Positions 42,926 to 51,524 of a DNA stretch of 64,000 nt are shown in pieces. The number at the start of each line of letters is the position of its first letter. Position 1 is the first letter of the stretch. The stretch comes from Marisediminicola sp040546025 (lineage in GTDB: Bacteria; Actinomycetota; Actinomycetes; Actinomycetales; Microbacteriaceae), in contig NZ_JBEPNA010000001.1 in the NCBI RefSeq assembly GCF_040546025.1, forward strand, positions 496,001-560,000. Direction: 5' to 3'. A model generated the notes under the pieces. It did no database searches and was not told the DNA's origin. It worked only from the letters and a program-made list of their open reading frames with translations. A program made the translations under genes and the position numbers.

Positions 42926-43768
42926 TCAGGCGCTGAGGCGGGCGATCTGGTCGGCGGTCAGCACGAGGTCGGCGGCGAGGGCCGAATCGCGGATGCTGGC
43001 CGGGCGGCGCGCCCCCGGAATCGCGATCATCGTGTGCTGCAGCGCGAGCTCCCAGGCCAGGATGACCCGCTGCGGGCTCACGCCGAGCGCCGCCGCGACC
43101 TCGGCCGCGACCGGAAACGCGTCGGCGATCTCGCCCGCGCGGGACGCGCCGCCGAGCGGGCCCCAGGCGAGGAACGCGATTTCGTGCTCGGCGCAGTAGT
43201 CGAGCTCGTCCTCGCTCGAGCGGTAGGAGGGTGAGAACTGGTTCTGCACCGAGGCGAGCCGTCCGCCGAGCACGTGGTCGGCGGACCGGATCTGCGCGAT
43301 TGTCGCGTTCGAGATGCCGGCGAGGCGGATGACACCCTCCTCGAGCAGCTCGCGCAGGGCGCCGACCGACTCCTCCCACGGCACCCCGGGGTCGGGGCGG
43401 TGCAGCTGGTAGAGCCCGATCGAGTCGACGCCGAGCCGCTTCGCGGAGGCGCGCGCTGCCGCCTTGAGGTGCTCCGGGGTGCCGTCGCGGTCCCAGGGGC
43501 CGCCGGCACGGTAGACGAGTCCGCCCTTCGTCGCGACGAGCACCTCCTCGCCCCGGCCGGCCAGCGCCGACGCGAGGAGCTCCTCGTTGTGTCCCTGCGC
43601 ATCCGAGGTGTACGCATCCGCGGTGTCGATCAGTGTGACGCCGGCGTCGAGCGCGGCGTGGATCGTGGCGATCGCGGCATCACGATCCGGGCGCCCGGGA
43701 ACCGACAGGGGCATCGCTCCGAGCCCGATGGCGCTGACCTTGACGTCTCCGATGCGGCGATATCTCAT
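42926..43768 (-). CDS. Aldo/keto reductase
   Basis: A 280-residue AKR of the YajO/Tas-like group. The active-site Asp/Tyr are in LIDTADAYTSD, the Lys in VATKGG and the His in YQLHRPDP. The C-terminal cofactor segment is AIPGARRPASIRDS. It reduces or oxidises a carbonyl/alcohol; the substrate is unknown. The ATG fits the family's RYRRIGDVKVSAIGLG start. It is separate from the other AKR at 28.7 kb and only distantly similar to it. Confidence 0.9.
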   Translation of the reverse strand: MRYRRIGDVKVSAIGLGAMPLSVPGRPDRDAAIATIHAALDAGVTLIDTADAYTSDAQGHNEELLASALAGRGEEVLVATKGGLVYRAGGPWDRDGTPEHLKAAARASAKRLGVDSIGLYQLHRPDPGVPWEESVGALRELLEEGVIRLAGISNATIAQIRSADHVLGGRLASVQNQFSPSYRSSEDELDYCAEHEIAFLAWGPLGGASRAGEIADAFPVAAEVAAALGVSPQRVILAWELALQHTMIAIPGARRPASIRDSALAADLVLTADQIARLSA

Positions 43769-43808
43769 TGTGCGAGCCTAGGCGCGGCGGCGAGGGGAGG
43801 CCGCCCGC

Positions 43809-44567
43809 TCACTCGATCGTGATCGGCGTGCCGAGCGGCAGAACCTGCGCGAGGGCGGTGATCACCTCGTTCGAGAGCCGGATGCATCCGTGGCTCACGG
43901 CGGTGCCGATGCTCGCGGTGTCCTCGGTGCCGTGCAGCCCGATCTGGCCCGGACCGCCCCCGAAGCTCGTGAGCACGTCGGAGAACGCCGACAGCCCGAA
44001 GGCGAACGGCCCGTAGCCGGCGTTGGTCGGCTCGAGAAGCTCCGTCAGGTAGAACGATCCGAGCGGCGTCGGCGTGCCACCCGTTCCGGTCGCCGCCGGG
44101 TAGGCCTCCACGAGCTCGTCGTTGCGATACACCGACAGCGTGTTCTCCGCGGTCGATACGACGAGGCTGTACTCGAGTCGAGCCAGGCTCACCTCGCTCG
44201 CGCGGATCCAACCCATGCTGCCATTCGGACGCTGCGCCAGGGCGACCCGCAGCCAGTCACCGCGGTCCTCCACCAGCAGGAAGGTCAGCGGGGCACCCGA
44301 GGAGATGGGGCTCGCGAGAGTGTCGACGAGCTCGCCCTCCGGGGCCGAGTGCACGGCGACGCTCGCGCCGCCGGCGGTGGCCGCGATCCCGACGGGAGCG
44401 GGGGTCGGCGAGGGCGATGGGGCGGGCGATGCGGGCGCGGATGCAGGGGCGGATGCTGCGGGCCGGGCCGGCGCTTCCGTCGCGCAGCCCGCGAGGAGCG
44501 CGGCGCCGAGCAGGGCAGAGACCCCCGCCGCCGCAATCATCCGAGCGGGCCGCGCCCCTCGGATCAT
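43809..44567 (-). CDS. L,D-transpeptidase lipoprotein
   Basis: A 252-residue secreted protein. It has a signal peptide with lipobox LLAGC (Cys about residue 28), an Ala/Pro/Ser-rich linker, an SH3-like region (residues 60-130) and a YkuD catalytic domain with HGTEDTASIG and the catalytic Cys in SHGCIRLSN. L,D-transpeptidases cross-link peptidoglycan or attach proteins to it, outside the membrane. Its ATG overlaps the stop of the ice-binding protein gene by four bases, so both are made from one message. Confidence 0.9.
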   Translation of the reverse strand: MIRGARPARMIAAAGVSALLGAALLAGCATEAPARPAASAPASAPASPAPSPSPTPAPVGIAATAGGASVAVHSAPEGELVDTLASPISSGAPLTFLLVEDRGDWLRVALAQRPNGSMGWIRASEVSLARLEYSLVVSTAENTLSVYRNDELVEAYPAATGTGGTPTPLGSFYLTELLEPTNAGYGPFAFGLSAFSDVLTSFGGGPGQIGLHGTEDTASIGTAVSHGCIRLSNEVITALAQVLPLGTPITIE

Positions 44568-45373
44568 CCGGTGAACGTCGCGCGGCCCTGGACCGGCACG
44601 GCCGGAGGCGCCACGGGTGTGTCGTCGACCGCGGTGGTGTCCCCGGCGCAGTCGGTAGGAACGGTGATGACGTTGGCGTCGAGCGTCACGGCACCATTGC
44701 GGGCAAGGAGTCGGCCCTCGACCGTAGCGGCGGACTCGGCCGTGATGGAGGTCAGCGCGAGGACCGTTCCGACGAACTGCGAGCCGCTGCCCAGAGTCGT
44801 GGAGCTGCCGACCTGCCAGAACACGTTGCAGGGGTTGATGTCGCCCTGCAGGGCGACCCGGCTGCCCGACCCGGTGATGAGGGTGCTCGCGGCCTGGAAG
44901 ATGAACACAGAGCTGGAGTCGCCGACGAGAGTGACGGTGCCGGTGAGCCCGAGGTCTCCGCCCGAGTAGACGCCCGACACGAGCTCGCGTCCGGTGAGGT
45001 CGATGATTCCACTCTCGACCGGCAGGCGGCCGGCCGCGTCGTCAAACGCGATCGTGAGGTCGGCCTGCGCGCTGGCGGCGACGGCATCCGCGGCGTGGAT
45101 CTCGCCGTTGTTCACGAGTCCCGGCGGGAAGCCGGTCACGGCGGCGTCCGGGCTGACGCCGACGTCGCCGCTGATGACGGTCGGGGTGCCGGTGTTCGTG
45201 ACGGTCGTGCCGGCGAGAACGGCGAAACTCTCGGCGGTGCCGAGGCCGACCGGCGCCTCGGCCGCGAACGCGGGTAGCGCGGACGGCGCGGTGGACAGGC
45301 CGACCGCGACCGCGACCGCGAGGGTCAGTGCCGTCAGGCGACGTGCCGAAATCGTGGACGAGAAGTTCTTCAC
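44564..45373 (-). CDS. Ice-binding family protein (DUF3494), secreted
   Basis: A 269-residue protein with a signal peptide (residues 1-40, ending near AFAAEA) and one DUF3494 domain: LGTAESFAVLAGTTVTNTG, ISGDVGVSP, AVTGFPPGLV, SGVYSGGDLGLTGTVTL and VFIFQAASTL. DUF3494 proteins form a beta-helix that binds ice, inhibiting recrystallisation and keeping cells near liquid water. The C-terminal tail (about 30 residues, Pro/Val/Thr-rich) has no LPxTG anchor. The GTG at 45373 with GGGAG upstream is preferred to an earlier frame-open start because the signal peptide follows it. It is coupled to the L,D-transpeptidase gene. Confidence 0.9.
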   Translation of the reverse strand: MKNFSSTISARRLTALTLAVAVAVGLSTAPSALPAFAAEAPVGLGTAESFAVLAGTTVTNTGTPTVISGDVGVSPDAAVTGFPPGLVNNGEIHAADAVAASAQADLTIAFDDAAGRLPVESGIIDLTGRELVSGVYSGGDLGLTGTVTLVGDSSSVFIFQAASTLITGSGSRVALQGDINPCNVFWQVGSSTTLGSGSQFVGTVLALTSITAESAATVEGRLLARNGAVTLDANVITVPTDCAGDTTAVDDTPVAPPAVPVQGRATFTG

Positions 45374-45549
45374 GGTGGATCTCCCGAAATGCTTTAGCGC
45401 GGTTGTGAGCCACTGCCGGTCGCCAACATCGCGCCTGCCCCTGTTAGTCGGACAGTACACCAAGTTTCGAGGCGCACACACTATGATCCGCGTCTCGCCC
45501 CGCGGCGCCCGGCAATAACACCGGGTGTGCGCCGAATAGGATGGAGCGC

Positions 45550-47142
45550 ATGGCCGCTGGAGACTCTTTCTATATCGCGACCCCCATCTTCTACGTCAAC
45601 GACGTTCCGCACATCGGGCACGCGTACACCGAGGTGGCGGCGGACGTTCTGGCCAGGTGGCACCGGCAGAGCGGCGACGACACCTGGCTGCTCACGGGCA
45701 CCGACGAGCACGGGCAGAAGATCCTGCGCACCGCCGTCGCGAACGACTCGACCCCGCAGGCCTGGGCCGACAAGCTCGTCAACGAGTCGTGGCTGCCGCT
45801 GCTGCAGACGATCAACATCGACAACGACGACTTCATCCGCACGACCGACGAGCGGCACGAGTCCGCGGTCAAGATCTTCCTGCAGAAGCTCTACGACGAC
45901 GGCTTCATCTACTCGGGCGAATACGAGGGCTACTACTGTGTCGGCTGCGAGGAGTACAAGCAGCTCGACGACCTCCTCGAGGCCGAGTCCGGCGACTACG
46001 CCGGCCAGCTGGTCTGCAAGATCCACACCCGCCCGGTGGAGATTCTCAAAGAACGCAACTACTTCTTCCGGATGAGCGACTTCCAGCAGAAGCTGCTTGA
46101 CCTCTACGAGTCCCGCCCGGACTTCATCCAGCCCGACAGCGTGCGCAACGAGATCATCCAGTTCGTGAAGTCGGGGCTGCAGGATCTCTCGATCTCCCGC
46201 TCGAGCTTCGACTGGGGAATCAAGATCCCGTGGGACGACAGCCACGTGCTCTACGTCTGGTTCGACGCGCTGCTCAACTACATCACCGCGATCGGCTATG
46301 GCACCGACGACGACAACTTCCGTCGCCGCTGGCCCGCAACGCAACTCGTCGGCAAGGACATCGCCCGCTTCCACGCCGTCATCTGGCCCGCAATGCTCAT
46401 GGCCGCCGGCCTCGAGGTGCCCACACGCGTCTTCGGCCACGGCTGGCTGCTCGTCGGCGGCGAGAAGATGTCCAAGTCGAAGCTGACCGGCATCGCGCCG
46501 AGCCAGATCACGGAGACCTTCGGCGTCGACGCGTTCCGCTACTACTTCATGAGTGCGATCAACTTCGGCCAGGACGGCTCGTTCAGCTGGGAGGACCTCG
46601 CCGCGAGATACCAGTCCGAGCTCGCCAACGGCTTCGGCAACCTCGCCTCCCGCGTCATCGCGATGGTCAACAAGTACTTCGACGGCGCCATCCCGAGCCC
46701 GGCCGAGTACACCGAGGCCGACCTGGGCATCCAGTCGGTCGTGAAGCAGGCCGCGGAGAAGGCGGATGCCGCCATCCAGCGCCTCGCCATCCACGAGGCC
46801 ATCGCCAGCGTGTGGACGATCGTCGACGAACTCAACGGCTACATCACGCTCCAGGAGCCGTGGGCGCTCGCCAAGGACGAGGCCAACCGCGCCCGCCTCG
46901 GCACCGTGCTGTACACCGCCGCCGAGGGGCTCCGCGCGCTCGCCGTGCTGCTATCGCCCGTCATTCCCGACTCGACCCACAAGCTGTGGAGCGCGATCGG
47001 CGCCGCCCACGAGCTCGGCCACGTCACCGACCAGGTGATCGTGGATGCCGGGCACTGGGGCCAGCTGCCGCCCGCGAGCCGGGTGCACTCGATCGACGCG
47101 CTGTTCCCGCGCATCGAATCTCCGGAGCCGGCGGGAGTATGA
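45550..47142 (+). CDS. metG: Methionyl-tRNA synthetase
   Basis: A 530-residue class I aminoacyl-tRNA synthetase. The HIGH motif is PHIGHAYTEV and the KMSKS loop is EKMSKSKLTG. The zinc-knuckle region is reduced to CVGCEEY, as in the MetG group without a full second knuckle. There is no C-terminal tRNA-binding EMAP domain, normal for many actinobacteria. Two ATGs are close (45541 and 45550); the second has GGATGGAG upstream and gives the normal N-terminus. It heads a run with tatD and rsmA. Confidence 0.95.
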   Translation: MAAGDSFYIATPIFYVNDVPHIGHAYTEVAADVLARWHRQSGDDTWLLTGTDEHGQKILRTAVANDSTPQAWADKLVNESWLPLLQTINIDNDDFIRTTDERHESAVKIFLQKLYDDGFIYSGEYEGYYCVGCEEYKQLDDLLEAESGDYAGQLVCKIHTRPVEILKERNYFFRMSDFQQKLLDLYESRPDFIQPDSVRNEIIQFVKSGLQDLSISRSSFDWGIKIPWDDSHVLYVWFDALLNYITAIGYGTDDDNFRRRWPATQLVGKDIARFHAVIWPAMLMAAGLEVPTRVFGHGWLLVGGEKMSKSKLTGIAPSQITETFGVDAFRYYFMSAINFGQDGSFSWEDLAARYQSELANGFGNLASRVIAMVNKYFDGAIPSPAEYTEADLGIQSVVKQAAEKADAAIQRLAIHEAIASVWTIVDELNGYITLQEPWALAKDEANRARLGTVLYTAAEGLRALAVLLSPVIPDSTHKLWSAIGAAHELGHVTDQVIVDAGHWGQLPPASRVHSIDALFPRIESPEPAGV

Positions 47143-48110
47143 GCGAGCACGCGGGCGATCCGTCGAACTACATTCGCAAGCGCGAGTCCCGCGCCGAGCA
47201 CGGCCAGACGCGCGACCTGAGCTACCCTCCCCTGCCGCCATCGCTCGTCGTGCCCTGCTACGACAACCACACCCACCTCGAGATCGCCGACGGCAACGAC
47301 CCGCTCGACTACCTGCAGCAGCTCGACATGGCCTCGAGCGTCGGCATCCGCGGCGTCGTGCAGGTCGGCGGAGACCTCGAAACATCCCGCTGGTCGGCCG
47401 AGATGGCGGCCCGTGAACCGCGGATGCTGGCGGCCGTCGCCATCCATCCGAACGAGGCACCGGCCTACGCGGCAGCCGGCACGCTCGACGCCGCGATCGC
47501 CGAGATCGACGAACTCGCCGCCCGCCCGCGAGTGCGCGCGATCGGCGAGACCGGACTCGACTACTTCCGCACCGGCGAGGAGGGCCGCCCCGCCCAGCAC
47601 CACTCGTTCGAGGCGCACATCGCCATCGCGAACAAGCACGATCTCGCGATGCAGATCCACGACCGCGAGGCGCACGACGACGTCATCGAGACGCTGCTGC
47701 GGGTCGGCGCCCCCGAGCGCACCGTCTTCCACTGCTTCTCCGGCGACGCCGCAATGGCGAGGATCTGCGCCGACAACGGCTGGTACCTCTCCTTCGCCGG
47801 CAACATCACCTTCAAGAACGCGTCGAACCTGCGCGAGGCGCTCGAGGTGATCCCGCGCGACCGCATCCTGGTCGAGACGGATGCCCCGTTCCTCACCCCG
47901 CTCCCGCACCGCGGCCGCCCGAACTCCCCGTACCTGATCCCGGTGACGCTGCGGTTCATGGCCGAGCACCTCGGCACCGACGTCGCGATGCTCGCCGCGC
48001 AGGTCTCCTCGAACACCGAGCTCGTCTACGGGAGCTGGGACGCGGAGCCCGTGGCGAACGGCGGCGCCTCGCCGTGGGACGAGGCCATCGACCCGTCCGA
48101 ACTCGCCTGA
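47139..48110 (+). CDS. tatD: TatD family hydrolase (metal-dependent DNase)
   Basis: A 323-residue TIM-barrel metallohydrolase. The N-terminal HxH is in DNHTHLE, with metal or catalytic residues in GETGLDYF, QIHDREAH, VFHCFSGD and ETDAPFL. TatD proteins have 3'-5' exonuclease activity and roles in DNA repair and clearance. About 40 additional N-terminal residues precede the fold. The ATG overlaps the metG stop by four bases and its stop overlaps the rsmA start. Confidence 0.93.
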   Translation: MSEHAGDPSNYIRKRESRAEHGQTRDLSYPPLPPSLVVPCYDNHTHLEIADGNDPLDYLQQLDMASSVGIRGVVQVGGDLETSRWSAEMAAREPRMLAAVAIHPNEAPAYAAAGTLDAAIAEIDELAARPRVRAIGETGLDYFRTGEEGRPAQHHSFEAHIAIANKHDLAMQIHDREAHDDVIETLLRVGAPERTVFHCFSGDAAMARICADNGWYLSFAGNITFKNASNLREALEVIPRDRILVETDAPFLTPLPHRGRPNSPYLIPVTLRFMAEHLGTDVAMLAAQVSSNTELVYGSWDAEPVANGGASPWDEAIDPSELA

Positions 48111-49003
48111 TGGCGCTCCTGGGTCCGGCCGAGATCCGCGACCTCGCCGAGCTGCTCGGCATCCAGCCCACGAAGAAGCTCGGGCAGAACTTCGTCATCG
48201 ACGCCAACACGGTCCGCCGCATCGTCAAGGCCGCCGGCGTGACGAGCGCCGACACCGTCGTCGAGATCGGCCCCGGACTCGGCTCCCTCACCCTCGGGCT
48301 GCTCGAGACCGGCGCGTCCGTCGTCGCCGTCGAGATCGACAAGCGCCTCGCCGCGCAGCTTCCGCTCACGGTCGAACAGTATTTCCCTCGGTCGCAGGCT
48401 CCCTCGGCGCTGGGGTCGCACGATCGCTGGCGCGATCGCCCCAGCTCCACCGCGCAGCTCACCGTGGTCACGCAAGACGCCATGCGCGTGACCGAGCTGC
48501 CCGGCGCCCCCGGCATCCTCGTCGCGAACCTGCCGTACAACATCTCGGTTCCCGTGCTGCTGCACTTCCTCGAGACGTTCCGCGGCATCCGGTCCGGGCT
48601 CGTCATGGTGCAGGCCGAGGTCGGCCAGCGGCTCGCCGCCGCGCCCGGGTCGAAGATCTACGGCAGCCCGAGCGTCAAGGCTGCCTGGTTCGGGCACTGG
48701 AAAACCTCCGGCTCAGTGAGCCGGCAGGTGTTCTGGCCCGTGCCGAACGTCGACTCGATCCTCGTGTCGTTCGCTCTCCGCGAGACGCCGATCGGCACCG
48801 AGGAGGAGCGGCTCGCGACCTTCGCCCTCGTGGATGCCGCGTTCCAACAGCGCCGGAAGATGCTGCGGCAGGCGCTCGCCGAGCTGTTCGGATCCTCCGT
48901 CGCGGCATCCGCCACGATGGAACGGGCCGGTGTCGACCCCACAACGCGCGGCGAGCAGCTCACCGTCGACGACTTCCTGGCGATCGCGCGCGCCAAGGCC
49001 TGA
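48110..49003 (+). CDS. rsmA: 16S rRNA (adenine(1518)-N6/adenine(1519)-N6)-dimethyltransferase
   Basis: A 297-residue KsgA-type methyltransferase. N-terminal KKLGQNFVID, SAM-binding EIGPGLGSLTLGLLE, VEIDKRLA, and the catalytic NLPYNISVPVL are all present. It dimethylates A1518 and A1519 late in 30S assembly. Between VEIDKRLAAQLPLTV and LTVVTQDAM there is an insertion of roughly 14 residues, rich in Ser/Arg/Pro, encoded by a palindromic DNA stretch. The rest is normal. It overlaps tatD by one base. Confidence 0.94.
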   Translation: MALLGPAEIRDLAELLGIQPTKKLGQNFVIDANTVRRIVKAAGVTSADTVVEIGPGLGSLTLGLLETGASVVAVEIDKRLAAQLPLTVEQYFPRSQAPSALGSHDRWRDRPSSTAQLTVVTQDAMRVTELPGAPGILVANLPYNISVPVLLHFLETFRGIRSGLVMVQAEVGQRLAAAPGSKIYGSPSVKAAWFGHWKTSGSVSRQVFWPVPNVDSILVSFALRETPIGTEEERLATFALVDAAFQQRRKMLRQALAELFGSSVAASATMERAGVDPTTRGEQLTVDDFLAIARAKA

Positions 49004-49034
49004 GCCGCGCGCTCGGCGAGTGCCGTGTGATCGG

Positions 49035-50030
49035 CTACGGCGCCAACCGCGGCGGCTCCAGCAGTTGCCGCGCCACGTGCGAATCCGTGATCAGCACGTT
49101 CACCCAGCCGCCCGTCACGGCCCCGCGGATCGCGTCGAGCTTGCGCATCCCGCCGGCTACACCGATTCGCCGCGGCACCCGCATCATCGTCTCGGCATCG
49201 ATTGAGATCATCCGTTCCTCGATCGCCGGGTTCATCGGCTCCCCGTCAACGTCGAAGTAGCGCAGGCAGATCTCGCCGACGGCTCCCGATTGGGAGAGCC
49301 CGTTCTCCTCCTCGCTCGTGAGCGCGTTGCCGCTGGCGCGCCACAGAGCGGATGCCGGGAACGTCCCGATGCCGACGAGAAGCGTCGTCAAGCGGGTCCA
49401 CGCATCTGCCGTGACGCCGACGGCTGGCTCGGCGAGGAACGCCTGACGAATCTCATGGTTCGCGACGAGGCCGGGAGCGGGCATATAGAACGGCTTGGCC
49501 GAGGTGAGCTCGGCCAGGTGGGAGACGAGTCGGGTCGCCTGCACCTGCGCCTGCGGACTGCCCACCCCGCCGATGAGTTGGATGACCTCCTTGACGTTTT
49601 TCCTCGGGCGGGAGCGCATGGCTTCCACGGTCGCCAGAAGAGTCGTGCTCCACGAGGAGATGCCGACGAAATCGTTGATGTCGAGGGTGGTCTCGAGGTA
49701 GGTCGCGGCGGAAGAGCCGAGCCGCATTCCGAGTGATGACCCCTCGACATCCTCGACGACGACCACTTCGCGCAGCGAATATTTCTCCTCCAGCGCCTTT
49801 TCGAGACCGACGTAGATTCCGGACGGCTGCACCACGGACGTACGCACGATTCCGAGCTCGACCGCCCGCGCGAGGTAGCGCGACACGCGCGCTTGGGAGA
49901 GGTTCAGGCGAGAGGAAATCTCCGACTGCGCGAGGTGCTCCTCGTGATAGAGGACGGCGATCTTCGTGAACAACCGAAGCTGGTCGATGCTCGTCGAGAG
50001 AAGGCTCGACTGGTCGCTAGAACGCGTCAT
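49035..50030 (-). CDS. SorC/DeoR-type sugar-binding transcriptional regulator
   Basis: A 331-residue regulator. The N-terminal helix-turn-helix is AQSEISSRLNLSQARVSRYL, and the sugar-binding domain carries GISSWSTTLLATVEA, IGGVG, LVGIGTF, GAVGEICLRYFD and GVAGGMRKLDAIRGAV. SorC-family proteins bind a sugar phosphate made by the operon they control. It is divergent from the ABC importer operon at 50.3 kb and is its likely regulator. Confidence 0.92.
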   Translation of the reverse strand: MTRSSDQSSLLSTSIDQLRLFTKIAVLYHEEHLAQSEISSRLNLSQARVSRYLARAVELGIVRTSVVQPSGIYVGLEKALEEKYSLREVVVVEDVEGSSLGMRLGSSAATYLETTLDINDFVGISSWSTTLLATVEAMRSRPRKNVKEVIQLIGGVGSPQAQVQATRLVSHLAELTSAKPFYMPAPGLVANHEIRQAFLAEPAVGVTADAWTRLTTLLVGIGTFPASALWRASGNALTSEEENGLSQSGAVGEICLRYFDVDGEPMNPAIEERMISIDAETMMRVPRRIGVAGGMRKLDAIRGAVTGGWVNVLITDSHVARQLLEPPRLAP

Positions 50031-50189
50031 TCAATCACTTTCGTCAGGTGGTATGAATATACATGCAGGACTGATTGAGGCCCGTATTTAGCTTGTCAGC
50101 CCTCGGCGCGCCCGGCAACCCGGCGACCGCACGACGGGATCACGTGAGCGGTTTTCATTCCCGCTTTGAATATTTTCTCAGTCGTTCTG

Positions 50190-50276
50190 AATCGTTACCC
50201 ACGATTGAATCGCGGCGGACTTTGGCGCGTGGAGCGTGCATAGACTCCCCAATCACCATCACTTCAGCGTTGAAGT
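50190..50276. promoter_or_regulatory. Candidate operators between the SorC regulator and the sugar importer
   Basis: The 291-nt divergent gap contains two dyads: AATCG-n7-CGATT at 50190-50206 and ACTTCA-n4-TGAAGT at 50261-50276. The latter lies 45 nt before the binding-protein start. The region between 50140 and 50215 is AT-rich for this genome and probably contains promoters. Which dyad the regulator binds cannot be decided from sequence alone. Confidence 0.4.
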
Positions 50277-50321
50277 CAGTTCCAGACTTCCTCCGCTGAC
50301 CTACCGCCCTCAGGGAGAGAA

Positions 50322-51434
50322 ATGAAATCACTCACCACCACGAACTCGAGACGAGCGGCGCCGTTCGGCGCAGCCGCGACCTTCGCGAGCCTCGCGATCA
50401 TCCTCGCCGGATGCTCCGGCGCAGCATCTCCTCCCGGCGATGACACCTCGAGCGGCGACGACGCCGCGGCGGTGACGTCATGCACGGTCGGTGATGCCCC
50501 CTTCAGCACCGATGACGCCGAAGACAGCATCGACTACACGGACCTCGAAGGCGAGCTTGGCGCCGTTCCGGACCCGGCCGACGGAACCACCATCGGCTCC
50601 ATCATGAAGTTCCTCGGCAACCAGTACTGGTTGGCACTGTCCGAGGGACAGTCGGCCGCGGCCGAGCTCTACGGCGTCAGTGTGGATGTGCAGGCCGCCG
50701 CGAGCGAATCCGACCAGGTCGGCCAGCTCAACTCCGCCGAAACCATGCTGCAGAACGACTACGCGGCACTGCTCGTCTCACCGCAGACTGACACCAATCT
50801 CTGCCCGGCCGTCGAGCAGGGCGAGGGAGATGATGTGCTCGTCGTGAACGTCAACGACGCCGTGCTTCCCGGAGCGAAGCAGTGGGTCGGCCCGAACCAG
50901 ATCCAGAACGGGATCAGCGCCGCCGAATTCGTTCTCGCGAACGCCGACGAGGGCGCCCAGGTCGCGATCATCGAAGGACAGGCCGGTGTCTACGCCGCCG
51001 TGCAGCGCACGGCCGGCTTCACCGAGACCGCCGAGGCCGGTGGCCTCGAGGTCGTCGCCAGTGTGCCGGGTGACTGGGACATCGCGAAGGCCAGGGACGC
51101 GGCCGCGACGATCATCCAGCAGTACCCAGACATCGCGGCGATCTACGCCAACAATGACGGAATGGCCCTCGGGGTGGCAGAGGCCGTCAACTCCGCCGGC
51201 CTCAAGGGCAAGGTCATGGTCATCGGCACCGACGGTGTAGAGGACGCCTACAACGCGATCCGCGCTGGCGATCTCACGGCGACCATCGACTCCTTCCCCT
51301 ACCTCACGGGCCAGGTCTCGGTGAACGTCGCACTGCGCGTGCTGGGCGGTCAGGATGTGCCGCGGGCGGTGTACACGCCGCAGGCACTCATCACCGAGGA
51401 GAACGTGGACGACGCGCCCCCCACCCTCGACTAG
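50322..51434 (+). CDS. Sugar ABC transporter substrate-binding lipoprotein (RbsB-like)
   Basis: A 370-residue periplasmic-binding-protein-like lipoprotein: an N-terminal region with lipobox ILAGC, an Asp/Ser-rich linker, then a type I binding fold (GSIMKFLGNQYWLALSEG, LLVSPQTDTNLC, AAIYANNDGMALGVAEAV, VIGTDGVEDAY). It delivers a monosaccharide, polyol or similar ligand to the permease. GGGAGAG stands before its ATG. First gene of the importer operon. Confidence 0.92.
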   Translation: MKSLTTTNSRRAAPFGAAATFASLAIILAGCSGAASPPGDDTSSGDDAAAVTSCTVGDAPFSTDDAEDSIDYTDLEGELGAVPDPADGTTIGSIMKFLGNQYWLALSEGQSAAAELYGVSVDVQAAASESDQVGQLNSAETMLQNDYAALLVSPQTDTNLCPAVEQGEGDDVLVVNVNDAVLPGAKQWVGPNQIQNGISAAEFVLANADEGAQVAIIEGQAGVYAAVQRTAGFTETAEAGGLEVVASVPGDWDIAKARDAAATIIQQYPDIAAIYANNDGMALGVAEAVNSAGLKGKVMVIGTDGVEDAYNAIRAGDLTATIDSFPYLTGQVSVNVALRVLGGQDVPRAVYTPQALITEENVDDAPPTLD

Positions 51435-51524
51435 CGCGCAGGCCGGTCGGGTGCCCCGAGACACGGGCACCCGACCGGGCATCGCGCCGACCCTCCAATC
51501 GACCCACTAGAGAAAGGTTTGGAC

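Noticed and set aside
48432..48439. GCGATCGC octamer in rsmA, like the HIP1 word of cyanobacteria.
   Set aside because: Single occurrence noted in a GC-rich gene; no sign of the genome-wide over-representation that defines HIP1.
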